A stretch of DNA of 64,000 nucleotides, taken from NCBI GenBank assembly GCA_905221605.1, contig CAJNDS010002284.1, positions 280,175 through 344,174 of the forward strand. Reading direction: 5' to 3'. Below, one piece after another: positions 34,315 to 44,058 of the stretch. The translations under genes were made by a program, and so were the position numbers. Position 1 is the stretch's first letter. Every line of letters begins with the position of its first letter. Source of the DNA: Symbiodinium natans (lineage: Eukaryota; Sar; Dinophyceae; Suessiales; Symbiodiniaceae). The notes under the pieces were generated by a model. It had not been told where the DNA came from. It did not search any database and saw nothing but the letters and a program-made list of their open reading frames with translations.

Positions 34315-36494
34315 GAAACGACTAGCAGGCAGCTGTAACAAGTGTTTCGCCGCAGTCATTGCATGGGCGCTGTTATTGCATTGGCGCACACAGGGAATCT
34401 CCCCCCCAACAGGCCACAGCATGACCCAAAGGGCGGGTGAGTGAAACTGAGGTGCCACTCGAGGCAGCCATTCAAAGGAGGCGCCACTCAAAGGCAGCCG
34501 GCACTTCTGGGGTGGCTAGCGTGGAAGGGCAGTTACGGGCGCTAGGCTTTCAAGGTTTCCCAAAAGCAACGCGCAAGGTGCGTTGGACCCGGTAGTTCCT
34601 AGACCTCAACGCCAGACTCGCCGGAGATCTCAGACGTTGCTGCTCCTGGAGAGGTTTCGCTTGCACGTGATAAGAAGCCAATGAAGTTCCCCGAGATTCC
34701 CAAGCGGGGGTTTGATTTGAAGAGAGGCACAGGGGCTTTGGGGCGGGGAATAATATGGAATGATGCTACTGATGTTCTAGAACCATCCGTATACAACCTC
34801 GATAAAACCCCGGTTTTCCAGTGTACTCCTTGTAAAGCTCTAGACCCTAACCCCAACCCTCAACTCTTAACCTCGTTTTGAAACCCTAAAGCCCCCTAAA
34901 CTGCCTCAAGCCCCCAAACCCTCAAAACCCCTACACCGGCACCAAACCCCTAACCCCTAAACCCTAAACCCCAAACCCTGAACCCCCGAAACCCCTGAAC
35001 CCCCGAAACCCCTGAACCCAGCAAACTTCAGGGGTTAGGGATTTAGTCCGCCGCTGGCCCTGGTCGGGCCGCGCTGGAAGCTTTAAAAATCCTGGGGCTC
35101 GCCGAACATCTTGATCCGACTCCTGCAAAGAAGAAAGGCTCGGGGTTTACAGGGTAGGGCTCAACAACGTAATCTATGCTAGTGTGACATTTCCAGAGGG
35201 TCAGGTACGGATGTGTAGGATGTATTGGAGGGCGGCGCATCAGTTGCACGAAGAAGACCTTTCATGTCTGATAGCGGACAATCCAACACAACCTCCGTTG
35301 TGTTCTCGTCTGGTAGAGTGTGCTCATATTGCGTGGCCCGGGCCGTATCATACTGTTAGCATAGTAAACTCCACATGCTGTACTAAGCAATACTAGAGCA
35401 TACTACCATCTACCTACTACTTCAAACATGAAACCCTGATGAACCAACCCAACAGAGAAAAAGCAAGCTCCGGCGCCTCGTTGTCTTCCTCCTCCTCATC
35501 TTCTTCCTCTTCCTCCTCTTCCTCCTCCTCTTCCCCCTCTTCCTCCTCTTCTTCCTGTTCATCTTCGTCGTTTCAAAGGCTTGGCTTGGACGTCAGGTTT
35601 TGGGGCCTTCTAGGGTGAGAATGAACGGGGGTTGAGGGTGTAGGGTGTGGGGTATCGGGGTTTGGGGAATCTTCGGCCGTGGGTGTTCGGGGGGTCTCTA
35701 TCGCAAACTGTGCTATCCTACTCTTCCTACTCTAGATGCTGACAGACAGGTTGCATCCTGCGGTGACTGATCATGCTTCGAGGCCAACACCCACCAGAGA
35801 GAATCCCCCTGCTGCTACGGCTTAGGGTTTGCGGCGAATGCTGTTTGGGGTACGTCAAAGGGCTTCGGGATTAGGATTCTTCTGTTTACTAAGGACCGCC
35901 CGCCCTCAGGCTGAGCTTGGGGCGGCCAAGAGGTCTTCCAGCAGCAGGCGACTGGCCTCGCAAACGTCAGAAGTGAGGGGCGCTTGGCCTTCAAGTTTCT
36001 CACCCTCTTCCTAGCAGTACTTCTTCCAAAGCCCTATGCTTGTACAAAACAACAAAATTCCTGTCTAAACCACATGTGCACGCTCTGCATCGCTTGTCAG
36101 CAATCCCCAAACATCCAGCGTGTAGTACAGTAACTCCAGTTGCAGTTGGCGAGGTAGGCGATCTGCAAAAAGGAACATGTCCAATCGGCTAGTTTCTGAG
36201 TCCCTTTGCCAGAGACAAGAGCAACCATAGGCCTCGCTGCCCCAGTGATCTTCGTCCTTTTGTGCAAAGCACGGAACTGTTTAACAGAGGGGTCGGGATA
36301 ATTGCTAGTATTATTCCCTTATGGTCCCTTCATACCTACTCAAAGAACACTTGCGCCCAACACACTCGGCAGACAAGTCATGAAGATATCACGCCGCTTA
36401 GGTTTACACGAGGACGACAGCTCCAAACATTGCCATCTTGAAGCCGACGGTCAAAGTCCACCCCGAGACTCTGTCATGAGCTGCGGATGAGTCT

Positions 36495-36570
36495 CCCTAA
36501 ACCCTAAACCCTAAACCCTAAACCCTAAACCCTAAACCCTAAACCCTAAACCCTAAACCCTAAACCCTTT
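36495..36570 (-). repeat. CCCTAAA tract
   Basis: Ten copies of CCCTAAA. The opposite orientation follows at 36685-36780 (TTTAGGG), flanking a 110-bp GC-balanced island that is open on both strands and may be an exon. Confidence 0.95.
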
Positions 36571-37159
36571 AAGTACTTGCCTGGGCAGCTTATCCTTCTG
36601 AGTCTGAACCTCGAGGGCCGGGCTTTCAGCAGCCCAAACCATGTGCGGGCCTTTTCCCTGAGTCGGGCACCACTTCAGGCAGGTTTAGGGCTTAGAGTTT
36701 AGGGTTTAGGGTTTAGGGTTTAGGGTTTAGGGTTTAGGGTTTAGGGTTTAGGGTTTAGGGTTTAGGGTTTAGGGTTTAATCCGAGCATCAGTTAATTCAT
36801 ACCCCCACATTTAAAGAAATTTTTTTTGGCCGGAAGCCCGCCGGAAGACTACTTTCCATTAGGGTGGATTTCGTATGGGACAAACCCCCCACATTTAAAG
36901 GAATTTTTTTGGGGGGGGTTGCAAAATTTCGAAACTAAAGCTTTTTTTTTTGCTTCTGCAAGAAAAGATCGATGTGAAACATCCGCTAAGGCTGCACCTG
37001 CTGCAGGAGGAAGCTTTCACTTCAGGGGCTACACATCAGGGGCTACAGCAAAAGGAGCACCTAGAATCAATACAGGGCCACGGTCCAACTATTGCGGAAC
37101 CCTGCATTCCTTATTGTGGGGGGGGGGGGGGCCCCCCACCAATTAAACAGAAGCTCGGA

Positions 37160-37282
37160 TTAGGGTTTAGGGTTCAGGGTTCAGGGTTCAGGGTTTATGG
37201 TTTAGGGTTTAGGGTTTAGGGTTTAGGGTTTAGGGTTTAGGGTTTAGGGTTTAGGGTTTAGGGTTTAGGGTTTAGGGTTGAG
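37160..37282 (+). repeat. TTTAGGG tract
   Basis: TTCAGGG then about twelve TTTAGGG. The stretch 37283-38000 to the transposon is unique sequence with no supported gene. It contains a triple 70-bp repeat (37480-37650) around TTGTTAACCTCATGTTCTTT. Confidence 0.9.
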
Positions 37283-38286
37283 CAATCTCTGGTAGAGCCG
37301 CTGTTTCGACTCTAGAAAAAACCCACCCACCCAGAGAATCCCAAAATAAAAAGAAGTATGAAGTTAACATTTTTCATCAGCAAGCCCTGTCCCCGAACCT
37401 CACTCTGCCATGGAGCGGTCCACCCCACCGTCGAACCATTCAATCGGCCCGCTGGAGACGCACAGTCAAAAACTCCCCAATTTTGTTCACCTCATGTTTC
37501 TTGTTTCCACGTACCGGGCACGAACTGCCCAAAAACAAGCTTAATTTTGTTAACCTCATGTTCTTTGTTTTACCCCACCCCATCCTCGAGCCACTCATGT
37601 CAACCTCATGCTTTTTGTTTTCCCCCACCCCACCCCCGAACCACTCAAGACGAGAAAGACTAAGGAAGGGGGGTGGGGTGTCGAAGCCCTCATCTGCCCC
37701 ATAGCGAGGGTTTCGAGCCCAGAATGGGGGTCTGGGCCAGAAGAGGCTCTTTCGGCACCGAAGGCCTGTGAAAATTGTTGAGCCTTGGGTTTGGGCGCAT
37801 GCCCTGCCCTTGTTGCGGGTGCATTGTCAAGTGAGCCGTGCAGCCCCACCAAAGACTGGACCCTAAGGGGCCCCCTCACAAGGGGCCTCCGATGGGCTTC
37901 CCAGCTTCCATGCGTTGGCCAGGCGGGTGAACGCGGTTTTCTTTGCCAATGGCCACGGTTGTTTTTGCCAATGCCCATGGCCCCGATTAAACAAAGACAC
38001 ATATATATATATGCTCACCCCCCCCCCCATGATCTAGGTCGGCAGGCCTTTCGGCCGACTGGGGCAGAGGGAGGGGGGGGGGGGGCAATATGAAGTTTCT
38101 ATACAAATATTAATAAGAACAAACACCTTGTATATCATGCTCCATATCACATGCATCCACACACACACACATTGTCCTGGTCACGCGGTAGTGGAAAAGC
38201 CCGTGGAGCTGTGATCGACGCCTAGCATCGTGAAAGCTCAAATCGTGTTTTGTTTTGCTTCCGTCCCCGTCCAGCCGTCCAGTATC

Positions 38287-40777
38287 ATGGCTGACCTCAT
38301 ATCCGGTGATGTCTCCATGGAGGAAATCGCCGAGCACGTCAAGAGTGTGAATGTATACCCCACAAGCATTCACTCTTTCGTCGATGCCCCGCCCGGTCCA
38401 CTAACCGTGCTCGACATGCCCTTGTCTGACTATCCAGCCGGTGGTCAGCTCAAGTGCATAGTAGACGTGGTCATGAATGTTCCAGACTTCCCCAAGGCAC
38501 AGATTCAACAAGCTCTGGTTGGCAAGTCCATCAATGACATTCCTGCACCCTACGGTCTGAAGAAGTCTGTCGACAACTCCACCAAGTTTGATCTTGCCGT
38601 CGTTCCTCAAACTGATGGAAAATTCTGTGTAGTGAAGATCGTCAACTTCAAAGAGAAGGCCAAAGCTTCAGACCTCAAGGAGTATGTTTTCGGCACGCCT
38701 CACGTCGTAGATTGGGCTGGGGAAGTGAAGACCCGAAAAAAGTGCCTGCACTACGCCTTCGAAAACATCGGCGGCTTTCAGTGCCGGAACCATGTCTTCA
38801 GAACACACGATGAAGGCAAACCCGAAAATGACCGCACTGAGGAGGAGTGGGATGCGGGATTCGACTTCATCGAACAACACGGCCCTCGCGAAAACGTTCG
38901 CAACAAAGGTCTTCGCTGGGTCACCATCCAAATCTCGAAGGGCAACTCTCCCATTTACAAGTGGCCATCCTTGCTTGTGGAAAAGTCATTGCGGAATCTC
39001 GCGCAGGACGGTGTTCTCGCCAATGTCCATGAGATCTGGCCCTTGACGTTGTACGACCTGGACGTCCGGATCCTCCGGGCTCTTGCACCGCTCATTCCCA
39101 CACTCAACGAGAAGGCGCTTGGGTTTCACGGCACACCGGGCAGCGGCAAAACACCAGTCGCTCGCACGGTTGCCATGGCACTGTCGCGCCATAACATTCG
39201 TGCAGCAAACAAGGTCGGCTCGGTGACACCGTCCTTTCGGCAGGCGTCGGAGTTTGACTTCTTTCGTGGTCAGACCGGCACACTCTTTCGCCCCGACATC
39301 TTCGATGACGGCTCCCTGGCGGAACAGCCATTCAAGAAGGTCAAAGCCTTCACCGACGTTGGGAACATTGAGTCCATGTCGAAGGAAAGGCCACTGGACT
39401 TGAACACAGATCTTGCTCGGATATCACTTTTTAGTCCACCCAAACACTTTTCGACCATCATATCTGCAAAAATAAGGATAATATCACTTTTTCGTCCATC
39501 CAAGCACTTTTCGACCATTATATCTGCAAAAACTAACACCGTCAATCACAAAGCACGTCTTGCTCGGATATCACTTTGTAGTCCACCCAAACACTTTTCG
39601 ACCATCATATCTGCAAAAATGACACCATCAATCACAAAGTCTTAGGTGGGGCGCCGCCAAATGGGTGAAGGGGCAGCCCAGACTTTACTGCGTCAATGAC
39701 TTCCAGCCAGCCAGTGAGCCCGCAGACACTCAGCCCATCTTAGAAAGACAGCGTGGAGCTCCTTCCTATGTCTCCCACAAGGACTTTCTTGTAATGCTGG
39801 ACGATGCATGGAACACGAAGGAGAAGAACGACGCCAACGTCATGGCTGTTCTGAAACGCACACACATTATCGTCAACACCAACACATCCCTCTACATCCG
39901 CCCGGCGGGTGAGAAGTGTGCACCGGTTTTGCGAATGTGTCTTGGGGACAAAACAGACTATCTTCACGTGGATTCCCGGAAAATCTACGACTTCCATCGC
40001 AAAGGTGGTACCGATCTTCCTGCTGATTTTCAGCAAAATGTAGCTTGGGAGCAAGCTTGGCTGGAAAAGGCTATGAAGGGGGACAGGAACCTGCCGTACC
40101 GGGCGACCATCATCCAGGGTCGCAGCCCCTTCATGGACGGTGAGCCTACAGGAAGTTTGGGAGTTTCAGACACCTGCAAGGACCGAAACTTGCAGGAGCA
40201 TCTCCTACAGAATCTTCATCAAGAACCCTCGCAGATGCATCAGCCCCAGCCCCGTGCTGCAGCATCGTCTGCAGCAAATCTCGAGGTGCCTTCTGCTCCC
40301 AGTCATGCAACACGCCGTCCTGCTGTCGTTAAGGAAGAGCCCCCTTCCTCGCCGCCACGTGTTCGAGTGGCCAAGCGAGAGAACCCATCAGGCCCCACAG
40401 GTCATAAGCACAAGCAAAAGGTCCGGGAGCTGCTTGAAGAACTTGGTGGACAGCCCATGGATCTCACCACGCCGCCATCTACCCCGCCACGAGCAGTCAA
40501 ACAGGAGCCTCTGCCATTCAATCGTGCTCTCTCTGTCATCATCACGGAGCCCATCGACGTTGGTACACCCAGCCCGTCGCGATCGCACTCGGTCCTTTCG
40601 CCCCATCATGCGCCGGATGATTTGGAAAAGGATCTCGAAAGGATCATGCAGGAGGAAATGGTAGAGACAAGCGAGGCAGGCCAGGAGCACGATGGCGACC
40701 ACGAAGAGAAGGAGTCGATGGAAAATGAGCACATCAAGGAGGACGAAGATGAAATGGATGTCGAGAGCGACAAGTGA
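38287..40777 (+). CDS. P-loop NTPase carried by the transposon (two exons)
   Basis: Join 38287-39419 and 39646-40777 gives 754 residues. A Walker A motif GTPGSGKT lies at residues 282-289, a Walker B-like DIFDDG at about 337-342, and candidate sensor segments CVND (393-396) and IIVNTNTSLYIR (452-463). The N-terminal 270 residues match nothing I know. The C-terminal third is Pro/Ser-rich and basic, and ends in a strongly acidic tail (EDEDEMDVESDK). The order of motifs suits an AAA+ or superfamily-3 helicase-like ATPase. The intron is 226 bp, CG|GATATC to TTAG|GTGGGG (GA-AG), and restores frame as LARWGAAKWV. The gene precedes the transposase on the same strand, so a transposition role is likely but inferred. 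Confidence 0.75.
39420..39645 (+). repeat. GA-AG intron composed of three 62-bp repeats
   Basis: Three copies of a unit containing ATATCACTTTTTAGTCCACC and CACTTTTCGACCATCATATC lie end to end. The sequence CTTGCTCGGATATCACTTT at the exon 1/intron border is repeated inside the intron near 39559, so part of the exon end has been duplicated with the intron repeat. Reading straight through gives a stop in the old frame, so splicing is required for the full NTPase. Confidence 0.75.
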
Positions 40778-40933
40778 TTTTCTAGAGCCTAGCGACAGTA
40801 TACCGTATCGCATGCAAGAGGAACGTTTATCATATCTACATATAAGTTTCGTATATGTGAACATATGTTTTCCTATTTACTTATAGCCTTTTATATAAAT
40901 CGCCTAGATACATGCACAGGATATCTATCTCAC

Positions 40934-41113
40934 ATGTTCACGGTTTCCTTCAAGGAGCATTTTGAAAATTACGTCGCTCAGAAGGATCGTGAAGGTTTTG
41001 GCCGAAAACCGCACAAGGAAAAGCTCGTTGCACTTGCTGCTTCATGCACAGAACACCTGCATCTCTGCTTACAAGTACACGTAAACGTGAGCTTTCCATG
41101 CACACATCTGTAA
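40934..41113 (+). CDS. Small ORF between NTPase and transposase
   Basis: An ATG-initiated 59-codon frame, beginning MFTVSFKEHFENYVAQKDRE and continuing GFGRKPHKEKLVALAASC. It is hydrophilic and basic, and composition looks protein-like. It may be an independent small protein or a 5' exon spliced to the transposase. Nothing similar is known to me. Confidence 0.35.
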   Translation: MFTVSFKEHFENYVAQKDREGFGRKPHKEKLVALAASCTEHLHLCLQVHVNVSFPCTHL

Positions 41114-41181
41114 CGCATGATTTCGTCGAGGCTCCAGTAGCAGTCAAAAGTGTTTTGTAGATCCGGCTGCTCTGTACTGCA

Positions 41182-42509
41182 ATGCCAAAACCAACACCCT
41201 CCAAGAGGAAAAAATCTTCGTGGTCCTCCTACTCCCCGAAGAGGGGCAAGGTGAGATCTCTCTACAAAAAACCGGTCACCAAGCAGATGCCCATGAAGAA
41301 GTATGCACCGGTCCCATACGTTCGACATGGCCAAGCCACCGTCAAGAATCGTCTCCATCGACAACGCTGGGGCCACTCCATCCCCAAGTTCATGAGCATG
41401 TCCACTTTGAACTTGATTCGCGTCTTGACCAAAGAAGGCATCCTTCGCAAGTGGTGTGGGCACACCTGTCCTCATTGTGGTCGGGGGGTCCTGGGGAAGT
41501 TGCAGAAGCATGCTTCCAGAGGCACCTGGCTCTACCGGTGCCGGCACTGGAAGTGCCAACGTTTCGTCCAGGCCCACGATTTCCATCCTATCTTCTTCGG
41601 AGGTGCCGGCAACAGCTATACTCCTCTCAATGTCCAAGTGTCTGCACTCTTTGCCGCAATTGCAGGAGTGTCTGCCACCTCCACACACCTGATACTGGAC
41701 ACAGACCATAAGCCAATCGACCGCATCTACTCCAACCTAGAGGTAGCCAGGGCCCGCTATGTGGAGCGCCAAGAGAAGTCCATCACATACGGGAATCCTA
41801 AGGGGTCTTTGTGGGTTGACGTCGAGGCTGATGAGGTGGATCTCGGGAAGGCTTTGGTCGAAGATGGGACGGGTGAGAAATTGAAATGGGAACAGTGGTG
41901 TGGCGTCGTGGAACGTGGTAGACCCTCCTCATTACGACTGTATCGGCTGACACCTCCTCTGAGCCAAAAAAGATCGCCCGGTCCGGGCCCCATCAAAAAA
42001 ACGACTTGGTGCAAAATCGCAGTGCCTCTTCTGCAGAACCGGAAAGTTGTCCTTCATACTGACGGAGCCCGTGCATACAAGCTACGCATTCCGGGCATGC
42101 TTCACTGCAACGTCGTGCACAAGAAGAAGCGTGTCTACATGAACGGAAAGGTGTCTCGAAAGCTTAAGTGGATAAATATGATAGCATATATTTATGTATC
42201 ATATGTTTACACTGTTTTTTTGATGAAGTTTCTTAGTTTGCAACATAGGCTGTCTGGATGAAGCCGCACTTCACCAAAGTCTTCAATCTAAAGGTTCCTG
42301 GCGGTGGGAAACTGCGAGTGAAGTCGGGCACTCAAATCATAGACCGTTTCTGGGGCCATGTTCGTGCCCATGCGAAGTATGCGCCAAGAGTCCCGGGCAA
42401 TCAGGTTTTGCGTAGGAAGATCAGGTCGGCCCAGTTCACATACTGGCATAAGAACCAGAACGCGTGGAAGGCCACAGCCAAGATGCTACAAAATCTTAAC
42501 TCGCAGTGA
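41182..42509 (+). CDS. DDE transposase, IS1595/ISXO2 (Merlin-like) family, two exons
   Basis: Join 41182-42150 and 42249-42509 gives 409 residues. The 98-bp intron is AAG|GTGTCT to ATAG|GCT and joins MNGK to AVWMKPHFTKVF in phase 0. A basic N-terminus is followed by a zinc ribbon (C96-P-H-C99 and C120-R-H-W-K-C125). Catalytic candidates are D217 in VEADEVDLGK, D294 in HTDGARAYK and D355 in IIDRFWGHVR; the third position is normally N, E or H in bacterial relatives, so D is a variation. The enzyme would cut and join at the terminal inverted repeats of this element. Both the start (first ATG, followed by KPTPSKRKK) and the stop are clear, and no inactivating change is seen. Confidence 0.85.
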
Positions 42510-42514
42510 GAACT

Positions 42515-42729
42515 GTGAGGACGCACATGCGAGATGCCTGCACTCACAGTTTCAGAGTGACATTGCTCTGATTTTGGACAAACGTGAAGTGCCACCGGCT
42601 AAAAGCAATATCTTGTCCGCATGCATGCAGCTGCTGCCAAAGCCTGAACAAGTTTGGCTTCATGCATCCAAGTCACCATTCACAAAGTGGTCTCTTCCTG
42701 CGTGTGTGCAAGGAAGTCATATGAAATAA
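42515..42729 (+). CDS. Possible ORF downstream of the transposase
   Basis: In the first plus frame an open stretch runs from upstream to 42729 and reads DIALILDKREVPPAKSNILS then ACMQLLPKPEQVWLHASK. It looks protein-like but has no start of its own after the transposase stop. It may be an alternative 3' exon or 3' untranslated sequence. Confidence 0.25.
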
Positions 42730-42764
42730 GCAGATTAAAATAAATACCTTTTCTATACCAAAAA

Positions 42765-43312
42765 GTGCCTTTTTTACAAAATCCGCGAAATTTGCTACAA
42801 AATCCAAAAATCCAAAAATCCAAAAATTCAAAACCATGGAGCCGGGAGGCCGCCTTTTTTGGATTTTTTGGTTTTCTCGAGGTTTTTTTGGTTTTTTTTG
42901 GAAAAATCCAAAAAAAACCATGTGTTTTTTTGGATTTTACTTGCTCCTGGCCTCAAAAACCTAAAAAACACATGGTTTTTTTTGGATTTTGAGTGAAAAT
43001 CCAAAAAAAACCTCGTGTTTTTTTAGTTTCTGAGACCAGGAGCACCTGAAATCCAAAAAAACACGAGGGTTTTTTTGGATTTTCACTCAAAATCCAAAAA
43101 AAAACATGTGTTTTTTAGGTTTTTGAGGCCAGGAGCAAGTAAAATCCAAAAAAACACATGGTTTTTTTTGGATTTTTCCAAAAAACCAAAAAAACCTCGA
43201 GAAAACCAAAAAATCCAAAAAAGGCGGCCTCCCGGCTCCATGGTTTTGAATTTTTGGATTTTTGGATTTTTGGATTTGTGTCAAATTTTGCAAATTCTGC
43301 AAAAAAGTGTTT
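42765..43312. repeat. Long near-perfect palindrome inside the transposon
   Basis: Two arms of about 260 bp meet near 43036. The left arm runs CAAAATCCAAAAATCC, ATGGAGCCGGGAGGCCGCC, TTGCTCCTGGCCTCAAAAAC; the right arm is its reverse complement with few mismatches. Each arm contains shorter A/T-rich inverted repeats. The palindrome lies between the transposase gene and the right terminal repeat. Confidence 0.9.
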
Positions 43313-43939
43313 TTTACATACAATTCTGTGTTTATAAGCCTGTCCTATGCAAATAATTCATAGACATGTTTACCAAATGGCATTTTCATGTGTTTTTTGG
43401 GTGTTTTTTTATATGGTGATGTGGAAGTAGTGCTAAACACACGCGTTTTTCACTATTTAGATGTTTTCTCGCATAGGACTAGACATGCAAAAACAGGACA
43501 TCGCCTAGCATAGCCAGCATGTCATTTTAATCGGTATTTACGAGGGTTTTTATAGGGACAAAGCAAAACCTAGATCATGGGGGGGGGGGGTGACCATATA
43601 TATATATACCTATGAAAGAGAGGGCTTAGGGTTGAGGGTTTGGGGTTAGGGTTTTCGGAGTTCGGATTTCGGGATTCGGGCTTCGGGTTTCGCAGGGGTT
43701 GGGGTTTAGGGTTGAGGTTGAAGCTCAAGGGCTCGGTTCTTGCTTTAGCCATGTACAGGGAAGCTGCCTTAGTCGTGTGCCTCTCGACCCCAACCCGGCC
43801 CTAAGCATGTAAAACATGCATACGGCATAAGATCCTAGACCCTGAAGGCTCTGCACCCCCGAGCCGAAAATCCCCAAACCTCCCAAAACACACACACACA
43901 CACACACACAAACACAACCTCAAACTTCCAACCCTAAAC

Positions 43940-44058
43940 CTTGAAGCCTCAAAACTCGGCTGGCTGGCCCACTCATTCTGCTGAACCGATGTGCCCATCA
44001 ACAACAACGCAGCCACCAGCGACCCGGTGCGCGAAACGAGGGCTTGTTGGAGAAAGCG
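43940..44058 (-). CDS. Exon ending at a telomere-type splice donor
   Basis: On the minus strand an open frame reads RFLQQALVSRTGSLVAALLL then MGTSVQQNEWASQPSFEAS. It is followed by TCAAG|GTTTAGGGTT, a GT donor formed by the telomere-like repeat itself. A hydrophobic segment VAALLLMG flanked by polar residues suggests a membrane or targeting stretch. The acceptor is unresolved, and the frame is closed upstream by a stop at about 44063. Protein unrecognised. Confidence 0.5.

Larger units (their letters stand above)
38013..43595 (+). mobile_element. Complete-looking DNA transposon with NTPase and IS1595/Merlin-like transposase genes
   Basis: Terminal inverted repeats: left 38013-38039 reads GCTCA, eleven C, ATGATCTAGGT; right 43568-43595 is its reverse complement with one mismatch and one extra C. 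Both are flanked outside by ATATATATATAT, which could be the target or a target-site duplication of 8 bp or so, as Merlin/IS1595 elements make. Inside are, in order, an NTPase gene, a small ORF, a DDE transposase gene and a large palindrome, all on plus. The sequence inside has almost no TTTAGGG repeat, unlike both flanks, which fits a recent insertion. The inverted repeats and gene content are visible; the superfamily label is inferred from the transposase. Confidence 0.85.
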
